NCBI RefSeq assembly: GCF_049650445.1
Contig: NZ_JBASAD010000024.1
Span: forward strand, 33,574 to 97,573
Origin: Castellaniella sp049650445
GTDB lineage: Bacteria; Pseudomonadota; Gammaproteobacteria; Burkholderiales; Burkholderiaceae_B
Direction: 5' to 3'
Length of the DNA: 64,000 bases
Each line of letters starts with the position of its first letter. Position 1 is the first letter of the stretch. Positions 54,860-63,466 of the stretch are shown here, piece after piece. The translations under genes were made by a program, and so were the position numbers. The notes under the pieces are model-generated. The model saw nothing but the letters and a program-made list of their open reading frames with translations, was not told where the DNA came from and did not search any database.

Positions 54860-56539
54860 ATGGAACGCATCTGGCTGGAACACTACCCCGAAGGAGTGCC
54901 GGCTGACATCACCGATCAGGCCGCCGCCTACGAATCGCTGGCCGACCTGTTCGAGCAAAGCTGCAGGCAGTATGCCGGCAACACGGCCTACGTCAGCATG
55001 GGTGCGTCCATGACCTACGCGCAGACGCTGGCGAAGGCCCGGGCCTTCGCGGCCTGGCTGCAGGCCCAGGGGGTGGGAAAAGGCGACCGCGTCGCGCTGA
55101 TGATGCCCAATCTGCTGCAGTACCCGATCTGCCTGTTCGGCACGCTGATGGCCGGCGCGGTGGTGGTCAACACCAACCCTCTCTATACGGCGCACGAACT
55201 GCACCACCAACTGAGCGACTCCGGTACGACCACGGTGGTGGTGGCGGAAAACTTCGCCCACACCCTGCAGCAGGCGATGCTCGGCACCCAGGTGAAACGC
55301 GTGGTGATGACCTCGCTGGGCGAGATGCTGGGCTTTCCCAAGGGCCTGATCACCGACCTGGTGGTCCGTCATGTGAAGAAACTGGTGCCGGCCTGGAATA
55401 TCCCCGGCGCCCTGCGCCTGCGCGATGTGCTGGTCGAAGGCGCCCGCGCGCCCTATCACCGTCCCGCACTGACGCATGCCGACCTGGCGGCGCTGCAGTA
55501 CACGGGCGGCACCACGGGCGTGGCCAAAGGCGCCATGCTGAGCCACGGCAATCTGGTGTCCAACGTCTGCCAGGCCTATGCCTGGGTGCGGCCCTACTGC
55601 ACGGGCGACCGTGAATGCATCGTGACGGCGCTCCCGCTCTATCACATCTTCGCCCTGACGGCGAACTGCCTGACCTTCATGCGGCTGGGCGCAAGCAACC
55701 TGCTGATCGTCAATCCACGCGACATCCCCGGCTTCATCAAGGAACTCGGCAAAGTCAGGTTCACGGCCCTGACCGGTGTCAACACCCTGTTCAATGCGCT
55801 GCTGAACAACCCCGATTTCAGCAAGCTGGACTTCAGCGGGCTGAACCTGACGCTGGGCGGCGGCATGGCCGTCCAGGAAGCCATCGCAGCACGCTGGCTG
55901 AAGACCACCGGCAAACCCATCGCCCAGGCCTACGGCCTGACGGAAACCTCGCCCGCCGTGACCATCAACCCGTTCGACAAGGTCGACTTCAACGGCTCGA
56001 TCGGCCTGCCGGTCCCCTCCACGGACGTCGCCGTGCGCAACGAAAATCGCACCATGGCGATCGGCGAATCGGGCGAGATCTGCGTCAAGGGGCCCCAGGT
56101 GACGGCCGGCTACTGGAACCGCCCCGAGGAAACCGCCAAGGTCTTCGACGCCGACGGCTGGCTGCTGACCGGCGACATCGGCTACATGAACGACAAGGGC
56201 TATGTGTTCCTGCTGGACCGCAAGAAGGACATGATCCTGGTGTCGGGCTTCAACGTCTACCCGAATGAGGTCGAGGCCGCTGCCATCGAGCATCCCGGCA
56301 TCCTGGAGGCGGCGGCCATCGGCGTGCCCAACGGCGCCTCCGGCGAAGTGGTCAAGCTCTACGTGATCCGCAAGGATCCGAACCTGACCGAGGCCGACGT
56401 GATCACCCACTGCCGTACGCTGCTGACCGGCTACAAGGTGCCGAAGTTCGTGGAGTTCCGCGAGGATCTGCCGCGCAGCAACGTGGGCAAGATCCTGCGC
56501 AAGGAATTGCGCAAGGAAGCGGATAAACCGTCGGCCTGA
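54860..56539 (+). CDS. fadD: Long-chain-fatty-acid-CoA ligase
   Basis: This 559-residue adenylate-forming enzyme activates fatty acids with ATP and CoA. It has the AMP-binding motif YTGGTTGVAKGAMLSH, the AYGLTETSPAV core, the fatty-acid-ligase segment WLLTGDIGYMN...LLDRKKDMILVSGFNVYPNE (split) and the C-terminal lysine in NVGKILRKELR. Length matches E. coli FadD (561). AAGGA lies 8 nt before the ATG. It is the last + strand gene of the fatty-acid cluster, and ggt converges on it with one base between the stop codons. Confidence 0.95.
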   Translation: MERIWLEHYPEGVPADITDQAAAYESLADLFEQSCRQYAGNTAYVSMGASMTYAQTLAKARAFAAWLQAQGVGKGDRVALMMPNLLQYPICLFGTLMAGAVVVNTNPLYTAHELHHQLSDSGTTTVVVAENFAHTLQQAMLGTQVKRVVMTSLGEMLGFPKGLITDLVVRHVKKLVPAWNIPGALRLRDVLVEGARAPYHRPALTHADLAALQYTGGTTGVAKGAMLSHGNLVSNVCQAYAWVRPYCTGDRECIVTALPLYHIFALTANCLTFMRLGASNLLIVNPRDIPGFIKELGKVRFTALTGVNTLFNALLNNPDFSKLDFSGLNLTLGGGMAVQEAIAARWLKTTGKPIAQAYGLTETSPAVTINPFDKVDFNGSIGLPVPSTDVAVRNENRTMAIGESGEICVKGPQVTAGYWNRPEETAKVFDADGWLLTGDIGYMNDKGYVFLLDRKKDMILVSGFNVYPNEVEAAAIEHPGILEAAAIGVPNGASGEVVKLYVIRKDPNLTEADVITHCRTLLTGYKVPKFVEFREDLPRSNVGKILRKELRKEADKPSA

Positions 56540-56540
56540 C

Positions 56541-58340
56541 TCAGTACCCCTGTGCGGCGCCGTCCGGATTGCGAGGGTCCGAGGCGCCGTACAGCATCCC
56601 GTCACGGATCAGAATGGTCTGCGTGCGCCCCATGGCCGGTTTGACGGCGACGCGGTGCCCGTAGCCGCGCAGCAAGGCCAGCGTATCGGGGCTGAAGCCC
56701 TTTTCCACCCGCAGTTCATCGGGCTGCCACTGATGGTGAAAACGCGGCTGGGCGGCGGCCTCGGCGGGGTTCATGCCGAAGTCGATGGCATCGACCACGG
56801 TTTCCAGTACGGTGGTGATGATGCGTGCCCCGCCCGGGCTGCCGGTCACCAGCCAGGGCCGGCCGTCCCGCAACACGATGGTGGGCGTCATGGAAGACAG
56901 CGGGCGCTTGCCGGGCTGGATGGCGTTGGCCTCGCCGCCCGTCAGGCCGTAGACGTTGGCCACCCCCGGCTTGGCGGAAAAGTCATCCATCTCGTTGTTC
57001 AGCAGGATACCGGTGCCATCGGCCACGATGCCGCTGCCGAAGTTCGTGTTCAGCGTATAGGTGACGGCCACCGCGTTACCCGCCGCGTCTGCCACGGAAA
57101 AATGCGTAGTCTGGTCGCTTTCGTAAGGCTGCGGCTGGCCGGAACGGATCTCGGCCGCCGGTCGGGCACGGTCCGCTTCAATGCCTGCGGCCAGATGCCG
57201 GGCGTAGGCCTTGGACACCAGGCCGGCCACGGGCACCGTCACGAAATCCGTATCCCCCAGATACTGCGCGCGATCGGCGTAGGCCAGTTTCATGGCCTCG
57301 GCCATGTGGTGGAGGGTCCGGGCACCGCCGGCGCCCCAATCGGCAACGGGCCAGGCTTCCATCATGTTCAGGATCTGCACCAGATGGATGCCGCCGGAGC
57401 TGGGCGGCGGCATGGTCACGATCCGATAGCCCCGATAGTCGCCCAGGATGGGCGGACGTTCGACCGCGCGGTAGCCCGCCAGGTCCTGCGCTGTGATCAG
57501 GCCGCCATGACGCGCCATTTCAGCGGCGATCCTGTCCCCGATCGGCCCCCGGTAAAAAGCGTCGGCCCCGCGCTGGGCAATCAGGTGCAAGGACCGCGCC
57601 AGGTCGCGCTGGATCAGCCGTTCGCCGGCCTGCAGGGGACGGCCATCGCGCCAGAAGATCGCGCGCGTCGCCGGCCACTGGCCCATGGGTCTGGCATTGT
57701 TTGCCAGCGCGTCCGCCAGCGTCGGGCTGACCGGATAGCCCCGTTGCGCAAGGCGGATGGCGGGCGCCATGACCCGAGACAGGGGCAGCGAACCCCACCG
57801 TGCCAGCGCATGCGTCAGGCCGGCCACCGTGCCCGGCACGCCCACGGCCTGGTGCGTGTGCAGCGAGCGGCCATCCGCCACCTGGCCGTTCGCGTCCAGG
57901 TACATGTCGCGCGTCGCCCGAGCCGGTGCCTTCTCGCGGAAGTCCAGGGCATGATCCCCGCCGCCATGCGCCTCGTGCACCATCATGAAGCCGCCCCCGC
58001 CCAGATTGCCCGCGTTGGGCAGCGTCACCGCCAGGGCGAAGCCAACCGCCACCGCCGCATCGACGGCATTGCCGCCCGCTTGCAGGATCTCCAGGCCGGC
58101 GCGTGTGGCCAGCGCCTGTTCCGACACCACCATGCCGTGCCGTGCGGCAACCGGGTGGAAGATGTCCAGGCCGGTATCGTAGGCTGCGGCGGCGGCCTGG
58201 GTCACCGATGCTGCCTGGGTGTAGACGGCCGCTGATGCGGCATCCGCTGTCGGTGTCGTGGACTGTTGCGGCGCCGCGCAAGCGGCCAGCAGGCCAAGCA
58301 GGCTCAGGCCGAACCAGCGCAAGAGAGGGGATGTTTTCAT
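56541..58340 (-). CDS. ggt: Gamma-glutamyltransferase, lipoprotein form
   Basis: This 599-residue Ntn-hydrolase cleaves glutathione and other gamma-glutamyl compounds in the periplasm. It has a lipoprotein signal with Cys21 (LLGLLAAC). A large subunit is followed by the autoprocessing site at QTTHFSV (about residue 410), where the second Thr should become the N-terminal nucleophile of the small subunit. Then come NTNFGSG, LNNEMDDF and the GSPGG oxyanion loop. The ATG at 58340 follows GGAG; much longer in-frame readings run into rpsQ. Confidence 0.94.
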   Translation of the reverse strand: MKTSPLLRWFGLSLLGLLAACAAPQQSTTPTADAASAAVYTQAASVTQAAAAAYDTGLDIFHPVAARHGMVVSEQALATRAGLEILQAGGNAVDAAVAVGFALAVTLPNAGNLGGGGFMMVHEAHGGGDHALDFREKAPARATRDMYLDANGQVADGRSLHTHQAVGVPGTVAGLTHALARWGSLPLSRVMAPAIRLAQRGYPVSPTLADALANNARPMGQWPATRAIFWRDGRPLQAGERLIQRDLARSLHLIAQRGADAFYRGPIGDRIAAEMARHGGLITAQDLAGYRAVERPPILGDYRGYRIVTMPPPSSGGIHLVQILNMMEAWPVADWGAGGARTLHHMAEAMKLAYADRAQYLGDTDFVTVPVAGLVSKAYARHLAAGIEADRARPAAEIRSGQPQPYESDQTTHFSVADAAGNAVAVTYTLNTNFGSGIVADGTGILLNNEMDDFSAKPGVANVYGLTGGEANAIQPGKRPLSSMTPTIVLRDGRPWLVTGSPGGARIITTVLETVVDAIDFGMNPAEAAAQPRFHHQWQPDELRVEKGFSPDTLALLRGYGHRVAVKPAMGRTQTILIRDGMLYGASDPRNPDGAAQGY

Positions 58341-58414
58341 GGGCGTTCTCCGGATGCCGGCATCGTCAATCGCCACCATACCATCGGCTGGTTGCGCAGC
58401 CACACAAACGAACA

Positions 58415-58435
58415 GACCCCGCACGAGGCGGGGTC
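58415..58435 (-). terminator. Terminator-like hairpin after rpsQ
   Basis: A perfect 8-bp stem (GACCCCGC/GCGGGGTC) with a 5-nt loop. On the minus strand it is followed by TGTTCGTTTGTG. A second hairpin, GCACGGC-CAGC-GCCGTGC (58442-58459), lies between it and rpsQ. Together they mark the probable end of the tuf/rpsJ-side ribosomal unit. Confidence 0.6.
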
Positions 58436-58503
58436 CGGGGTGCACGGCCAGCGCCGTGCGGGGTCGATGGGCGGCGGGCGGAACCGTCGCCCCCGATGCG
58501 GCA

Positions 58504-58785
58504 TCAGATGATGCGCACGGCCTCGAGCAGGCGCACCACCGTCCAGGACTTGGACTTGGAGATGGGGCGGCCTTCGGCGATTTCGACGGTGTCGCCTTCG
58601 TTGTACTGGTTGGTTTCGTCATGCGCCTTGTACTTCGCGGTGCGGTTGACGAACTTGCCCAGCACAGGGTGCTTGACACGGGTCTGGACGCTGACAACGA
58701 CGGACTTGTCCATCTTGTTGCTGACGACCTTGCCGACCAGCGTACGCTGACGCTTGGTGGTGTCTTTCTGGGTTTCGGTAGTCAT
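58504..58785 (-). CDS. rpsQ: 30S ribosomal protein S17
   Basis: This 93-residue OB-fold protein has RTLVGKVVSNKMDKSVVVSV and the conserved EIAEGRPISKSKSWTVVRLL. It is the last gene of the rpsJ-side half. In the standard order rplN would follow within a few tens of bases; here ggt comes next. Confidence 0.97.
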   Translation of the reverse strand: MTTETQKDTTKRQRTLVGKVVSNKMDKSVVVSVQTRVKHPVLGKFVNRTAKYKAHDETNQYNEGDTVEIAEGRPISKSKSWTVVRLLEAVRII

Positions 58786-58786
58786 G

Positions 58787-58978
58787 TTACTTTCCTGCGT
58801 TCTCAGTCATGATGGTACGGATGCGCGCGATATCGCGACGCACCTTGCCCAACTGGCTGGTGTTGGAAAGCTGCTGGGTGGCACGCTGCATGCGCAGGTT
58901 GAATTGTGCCTTCAGCAGACTCTCGAGCTCGGTCTGGAGCCCGGCGGCGTCTTTAGCGCGCAGTTCACTGGCTTTCAT
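58787..58978 (-). CDS. rpmC: 50S ribosomal protein L29
   Basis: This 63-residue two-helix protein starts MKASELRAKDAAGLQTELE and has FNLRMQRATQQLSNTSQL. It sits at the tunnel exit next to L23. It lies one base upstream of rpsQ. Confidence 0.97.
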   Translation of the reverse strand: MKASELRAKDAAGLQTELESLLKAQFNLRMQRATQQLSNTSQLGKVRRDIARIRTIMTENAGK

Positions 58979-58991
58979 ATCCTGATCTCTC

Positions 58992-59408
58992 TTAGGCGCC
59001 CACGCGGCGCGACACGAAGGTCGTGCTGATGGGCAGCTTGGCGGCGGCCAGGCGGAAAGCTTCGCGTGCGAGTTCTTCGCTCACGCCTTCCATTTCGTAC
59101 AGCACCTTGCCGGGTTGAATTTCCGCGACCCAGTATTCCGGGTTGCCCTTACCGTTACCCATCCGGACTTCGGCGGGTTTTTGCGAGATGGGCTTGTCCG
59201 GGAAGATCCGGATCCAGATACGGCCGCCGCGCTTGATGTGACGGTTGATGGCACGACGGGCGGCTTCGATCTGGCGAGCGGTCAGGCGGCCACGACCCGT
59301 GGCCTTCAGACCGAACTCGCCGAAGGAAACCTGAGCGCCACGCGTGGCCAGGCCGGTATTACGGCCTTTCTGTTCCTTGCGGTACTTCCTGCGAGAGGGT
59401 GACAGCAT
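58992..59408 (-). CDS. rplP: 50S ribosomal protein L16
   Basis: This 138-residue protein has MLSPSRRKYRKEQKGRN, the conserved TARQIEAARRAINRHIKRGG and the region with RMGNGKGNPEYWVA. It binds near the A-site tRNA elbow. Confidence 0.97.
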   Translation of the reverse strand: MLSPSRRKYRKEQKGRNTGLATRGAQVSFGEFGLKATGRGRLTARQIEAARRAINRHIKRGGRIWIRIFPDKPISQKPAEVRMGNGKGNPEYWVAEIQPGKVLYEMEGVSEELAREAFRLAAAKLPISTTFVSRRVGA

Positions 59409-59411
59409 GTT

Positions 59412-60197
59412 TTATTCTCCTTCAGGCGCCGGAGCAGCAGCATCACGGCGCGGGCCACGGCCACGGCCACGGTTGTCACCAGGACGGCCAGGACGATCGC
59501 CACGCGGCGCACGGCGCGGACGGCGTTCTTCGTCACGCGGGGCGGCGGTTTCCGGGGGCATTTCGCCGTTGGGCAGCATGTCGCCCTTGTAGACCCAGAC
59601 CTTGACCCCGATGATGCCGTAGGTCGTCTGCGCTTCCGAGAAGCCGTAGTCGATGTTCGCGCGCAGGGTGTGCAGGGGCACACGGCCTTCACGGTACCAT
59701 TCGGTACGGGCAATTTCGATCCCGTTCAGACGGCCCGAAGACATGATCTTGATGCCCTGAGCACCCAGACGCATGGCGTTCTGCATGGCGCGCTTCATGG
59801 CGCGGCGGAACATGATGCGCTTTTCGAGCTGCTGGGTGATCGAGTCGGCGATCAGTTGCGCGTCGGTTTCCGGCTTGCGGATTTCCTCGATGTTGACGTG
59901 CACGGGCACGCCCATCAGGCGCTGCAGGTCGGCCTTCAGCGTTTCGATGTCCTCGCCGCGACGGCCGATCACCACGCCCGGACGGGCCGAGTACACGGTG
60001 ATGCGGGCGTTCTTGGCGGGGCGCTCGATGATGACGCGGCCCACGGAAGCCGATTTCAGTTTCTTCTTCAGGTATTCACGGACGCGAATGTCTTCGGCGA
60101 GCATGCTGCCGTAGACCTTGTCGTTCGCATACCAGCGAGAAGTCCAGTTGTGATTGACCGCGAGGCGGAACCCAATCGGGTGAATTTTCTGTCCCAT
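59412..60197 (-). CDS. rpsC: 30S ribosomal protein S3
   Basis: This 261-residue protein starts MGQKIHPIGFRL, has the KH RNA-binding motif (VVIGRRGEDIETLKADLQRL) and the C-terminal WYREGRVPLHTLRANIDYG. A low-complexity Arg/Gly/Pro tail of about 45 residues extends beyond the E. coli form (233). S3 lines the mRNA entry channel. Confidence 0.97.
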   Translation of the reverse strand: MGQKIHPIGFRLAVNHNWTSRWYANDKVYGSMLAEDIRVREYLKKKLKSASVGRVIIERPAKNARITVYSARPGVVIGRRGEDIETLKADLQRLMGVPVHVNIEEIRKPETDAQLIADSITQQLEKRIMFRRAMKRAMQNAMRLGAQGIKIMSSGRLNGIEIARTEWYREGRVPLHTLRANIDYGFSEAQTTYGIIGVKVWVYKGDMLPNGEMPPETAAPRDEERRPRRAPRGDRPGRPGDNRGRGRGPRRDAAAPAPEGE

Positions 60198-60206
60198 TGC
60201 GACTCC

Positions 60207-60536
60207 TTACGCCCCGACCTTGACCACGATGTGGCAGGTCTGCTTTTCGATACGGTTGCCGCGGCCCTTGGCGCGCGCGGAGAACCGCTTCATCGACTGA
60301 GCCTTGTCGACGTAGATCGTGGTGACCTTCAGTTCGTCGATGTCGGCGCCATCATTGTGTTCGGCATTGGCAATGGCCGATTCCAGCGCCTTTTTCAGGA
60401 TGCCGGCGGCCTTCTTGGGGCTGAACGTCAGGATGTTGAGGGCGTGCGCCACGGATTTCCCACGGATCAGATCTGCCACCAGGCGGGTCTTCTGCGCGGA
60501 AATATGGACGCCGCGGATGATTGCGGTAGTTTCCAT
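60207..60536 (-). CDS. rplV: 50S ribosomal protein L22
   Basis: This 109-residue protein has RGVHISAQKTRLVADLIRGK and the tunnel loop KRFSARAKGRGNRI. Changes in this loop confer macrolide resistance in other bacteria; no such change is evident by eye. Confidence 0.97.
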   Translation of the reverse strand: METTAIIRGVHISAQKTRLVADLIRGKSVAHALNILTFSPKKAAGILKKALESAIANAEHNDGADIDELKVTTIYVDKAQSMKRFSARAKGRGNRIEKQTCHIVVKVGA

Positions 60537-60539
60537 GGC

Positions 60540-60815
60540 TTACCTCTTGGCCTTCTTGTCAGCCGCGTGTCCCTTGAAGGTACGCGTCAGGGCGAATTCA
60601 CCGAGCTTGTGACCGACCATGTTCTCGTTGATGTACACGGGAACGTGCTGGCGGCCGTTGTGCACGGCAATCGTCAACCCAATGAACTCGGGCAGGATGG
60701 TGGAACGGCGCGACCAGGTCTTGATCGGCTTCTTTTCTTTGCCCCCGACGGCGGCATCGACCTTCTTGATCAGATGCGCATCGACGAACGGGCCTTTCTT
60801 GATCGAACGTGACAT
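60540..60815 (-). CDS. rpsS: 30S ribosomal protein S19
   Basis: This 91-residue protein has MSRSIKKGPFVDAHLIKKV, IKTWSRRSTILPEFIGLTI and VGHKLGEFALTRTFKGH. It contacts S13 in the head of the 30S subunit. Confidence 0.97.
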   Translation of the reverse strand: MSRSIKKGPFVDAHLIKKVDAAVGGKEKKPIKTWSRRSTILPEFIGLTIAVHNGRQHVPVYINENMVGHKLGEFALTRTFKGHAADKKAKR

Positions 60816-60827
60816 AGTGTTCGCCCC

Positions 60828-61655
60828 TTATTTGCGCTTGCGACGGGAGACAATCATATTGTCCGTCCGCTTGTTACGACGGGTCCGGTAGCCCTTGGCG
60901 GGAGTACCCCACGGGCTGACGGGTTCGCGGCCTTCGCCGGTGCGGCCTTCGCCGCCGCCGTGCGGGTGATCCACCGGGTTCATGGCAACGCCACGGACCG
61001 TCGGGCGGATACCACGCCAGCGCACTGCACCGGCCTTGCCGATCTGGCGCAGGCTGTGATCGCCGTTGCCGACTTCACCGATGGTGGCGCGGCAATCGAT
61101 ATGAACACGGCGGACTTCGCCGGAGCGCAGGCGGACCTGAGCGTAGACACCTTCGCGGGCCATCAGCACGGCGGACGCGCCGGCCGAACGGGCCAGTTGG
61201 GCACCCTTGCCGGGCAGCATCTCGATGCAGTGGATCGTGGAACCCACCGGAATGGAGCGGATCGGCAGCGTGTTGCCGGCGCGGATGGGGGCATCCGAAC
61301 CAGACACGACCGTGGCACCCACTTCCAGACCGCGCGGAGCGATGATGTAGCGGCGCTCGCCGTCGGCGTAGCACAGCAGCGCAATGTGCGCCGTGCGGTT
61401 CGGGTCATATTCCAGGCGCTCGACCTTGGCGACGATGCCGTCCTTGTTGCGACGGAAATCGACGACACGGTAGTGCTGCTTGTGACCGCCGCCACGGTGG
61501 CGCACGGTGATGTGACCGTTGTTGTTGCGACCGGAGTTCTGCGATTGCGGTTCGAGCAGGGGGCCGTAGCCCGGGCCCTTGTGCAGCTCAGGGTGCACGA
61601 CCTTGATCATGCCCCGGCGGCCGGCGGACGTCGGCTTGACTTTAATCAGCGGCAT
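60828..61655 (-). CDS. rplB: 50S ribosomal protein L2
   Basis: This 275-residue protein has GRNNNGHITVRHRGGGHKQH and the C-terminal GVAMNPVDHPHGGGEGRT carrying the conserved His important for peptidyl transfer. Ends in the basic RTDNMIVSRRKRK. Confidence 0.98.
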   Translation of the reverse strand: MPLIKVKPTSAGRRGMIKVVHPELHKGPGYGPLLEPQSQNSGRNNNGHITVRHRGGGHKQHYRVVDFRRNKDGIVAKVERLEYDPNRTAHIALLCYADGERRYIIAPRGLEVGATVVSGSDAPIRAGNTLPIRSIPVGSTIHCIEMLPGKGAQLARSAGASAVLMAREGVYAQVRLRSGEVRRVHIDCRATIGEVGNGDHSLRQIGKAGAVRWRGIRPTVRGVAMNPVDHPHGGGEGRTGEGREPVSPWGTPAKGYRTRRNKRTDNMIVSRRKRK

Positions 61656-61656
61656 T

Positions 61657-61953
61657 TTAGTTCACCTCCGTAAAGTCGATTTCCTGCCCGGCCTTGAGCG
61701 AGACATAGGCCTTGCGCTCGTTGCGGCGACGGCCCATGAAACGGCCGAAGCGCTTTTCCTTGCCCTTGCGATTGGCAACCTGCACGGACTCGACCTCGAC
61801 CTTGAACAGCAGTTCAACGGCGGCCTTGATCTCCGGCTTGGTGGCGTCGGCGACGACGCGGAAAGCGACCTGGTTGTTCTTTTCAGCGATCATCGTGGAC
61901 TTTTCAGTCACGACGGGCGCCAGAATGACTTGCATCAGACGTTCGGCATTCAT
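61657..61953 (-). CDS. rplW: 50S ribosomal protein L23
   Basis: This 98-residue protein has MQVILAPVVTEKSTMIAEKN and NRKGKEKRFGRFMGRR. It docks trigger factor and SRP at the tunnel exit. It overlaps the rplD stop by ATGA. Confidence 0.97.
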   Translation of the reverse strand: MNAERLMQVILAPVVTEKSTMIAEKNNQVAFRVVADATKPEIKAAVELLFKVEVESVQVANRKGKEKRFGRFMGRRRNERKAYVSLKAGQEIDFTEVN

Positions 61954-62573
61954 CCCAGCAACTCCTCGAGTTGGGCGATCGCCGGCTTGGTGATCAGCAC
62001 TTTCTTGTAGTGGACCAGGGACAGCGGATCGGCGTAGCGCGTTTCGATGACCGCCACGTTGGGCAGGTTGCGCGTCGCGAGATAGACGTTTTCGTCCAGG
62101 GCATCAGTGATGATCAGGACGGGTTCAGCGATGCCCAGATCCTTGAGCTTGGCGGCAGCCAGCTTGGTCTTCGGGGCTTCGAGGGTGAAGCTTTCGACCA
62201 CGGCCAGGCGGTCTTCGCGGACCAGCTGCGAGAAGATCGCGCGCAGACCGGCGCGGTACATCTTCTTGTTGACCTTGTGGCTGAAGTTTTCGTCCGGCGA
62301 GTTCGGGAACGCACGGCCACCCCCACGCCAGATCGGCGAGGAAGTCATCCCGGAACGGGCGCGGCCGGTGCCCTTCTGGCGCCAGGGCTTCTTGGTGGAG
62401 TGCTTGACCGTCTCGCGGCTCTTTTGAGCGCGATTGCCCATGCGGGCATTGGCCTGATAGGCCACGACGATCTGGTGAACCAGGGCTTCGTTGAAATCGC
62501 GGCCGAAGATCTCGTCGGCGGCAGCTACGGTGGCCGAGGACTGACCCTGATCATTCAGGAGCTTGAGTTCCAT
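61950..62573 (-). CDS. rplD: 50S ribosomal protein L4
   Basis: This 207-residue protein has the internal tunnel loop (KKPWRQKGTGRARSGMTSSP) and the globular part LVREDRLAVVESF. In E. coli, L4 represses its own operon through the leader upstream of rpsJ; whether that holds here is unknown. Confidence 0.97.
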   Translation of the reverse strand: MELKLLNDQGQSSATVAAADEIFGRDFNEALVHQIVVAYQANARMGNRAQKSRETVKHSTKKPWRQKGTGRARSGMTSSPIWRGGGRAFPNSPDENFSHKVNKKMYRAGLRAIFSQLVREDRLAVVESFTLEAPKTKLAAAKLKDLGIAEPVLIITDALDENVYLATRNLPNVAVIETRYADPLSLVHYKKVLITKPAIAQLEELLG

Positions 62574-62575
62574 GA

Positions 62576-63265
62576 TTAGGCTCCTTTCTTGGGCGTCGCC
62601 TTGACGGCGGGGCGCACGACGATGTCGGCGTTCTTGTGGCCGGGGACGGCACCCTTCACCAGCAGCAGGCCACGCTCGGCGTCCACGCGCACGACGTCCA
62701 GGTTCTGGACGGTGCGGGTGACATCACCCATGTGACCGGACATTTTCTTGCCGGGGAGGACGCGGCCCGGATCCTGGGCCTGACCGATGGAGCCCGGCAC
62801 GCGGTGCGAACGCGAGTTGCCGTGCGAAGCACGCTGGGAGCCGAAGTTGTGGCGCTTGATCGTGCCCGCGAAACCCTTACCGATGGTGGTGCCGGTGACG
62901 TCGACCTGCTGGCCGACTTCGAACACGGACTCCACGGTGACCACGGCGCCGGCCGTAAATTCGGCGGCGCGGGTGGGGTCCAGGCGGAATTCCTTGAGGA
63001 TGGAACCGGCTTCGATGCCGGCCTTGGCGTAGTGGCCGGCCTGAGCCTTGGCCACGCGGGAGGCACGACGCTCGCCATAGGCAAGCTGAACCGCCGCATA
63101 GCCGTCGATTTCAGGCGTCTTGACCTGGGCGACGCGGTTGTTGGACACGTCCAGCACCGTGACCGGGATGGACTCGCCTTCCTCGGTAAAGATGCGGGTC
63201 ATGCCAACCTTGCGCCCCACAAGCCCGAGGCGCCAGGCCGCGGGCGTAGGTGTCGAATTCGACAT
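62576..63265 (-). CDS. rplC: 50S ribosomal protein L3
   Basis: This 229-residue protein has LGLVGRKVGMTRIFTEEGES, the GKGFAGTIKRHNFGSQRASHG loop (shown in part) and the GRVLPGKKMSGHMG region near the peptidyl transferase centre. The ATG at 63265 follows GGAG; an in-frame start nine codons earlier has no family support. A 201-nt gap separates it from rpsJ, with a terminator and a possible promoter. Confidence 0.96.
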   Translation of the reverse strand: MSNSTPTPAAWRLGLVGRKVGMTRIFTEEGESIPVTVLDVSNNRVAQVKTPEIDGYAAVQLAYGERRASRVAKAQAGHYAKAGIEAGSILKEFRLDPTRAAEFTAGAVVTVESVFEVGQQVDVTGTTIGKGFAGTIKRHNFGSQRASHGNSRSHRVPGSIGQAQDPGRVLPGKKMSGHMGDVTRTVQNLDVVRVDAERGLLLVKGAVPGHKNADIVVRPAVKATPKKGA

Positions 63266-63386
63266 TGTTTTCTCCGGGGGGTGTTTCCCCACAGTTTTCG
63301 ATCCCGACTGCGATTGGCCGGGGCTGTAATACAGTAAAACCCGTCATCCGATTTTTAAAAAACCAAAATGGACGACGAAGCCCTTA

Positions 63387-63395
63387 ATCATAACA
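63387..63395 (-). promoter_or_regulatory. Candidate extended -10 promoter for rplC
   Basis: On the minus strand TG-T-TATGAT (63395-63387) lies just after the rpsJ terminator and about 120 nt before rplC. No -35 is visible, as is usual for extended -10 promoters. Confidence 0.4.
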
Positions 63396-63401
63396 TGAAA
63401 A

Positions 63402-63430
63402 AACCGCCCTGCCTAGAAGGCAGCGCGGTT
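63402..63430 (-). terminator. Intrinsic terminator after rpsJ
   Basis: On the minus strand, AACCGC and CTGCC pair with GGCAG and GCGGTT (one internal mismatch, 5-nt loop), followed directly by TTTTTT. This is the most canonical terminator in the window, yet it lies inside the S10 operon between rpsJ and rplC. Confidence 0.75.
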
Positions 63431-63466
63431 TGGTCCGGACAAGCCGCAAGGCGGCTCGGGCGGGGA

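Noticed and set aside
54692..56605. A 637-codon minus-strand open frame across fadD
   Set aside because: Antisense to fadD with repetitive composition and no recognisable domain.
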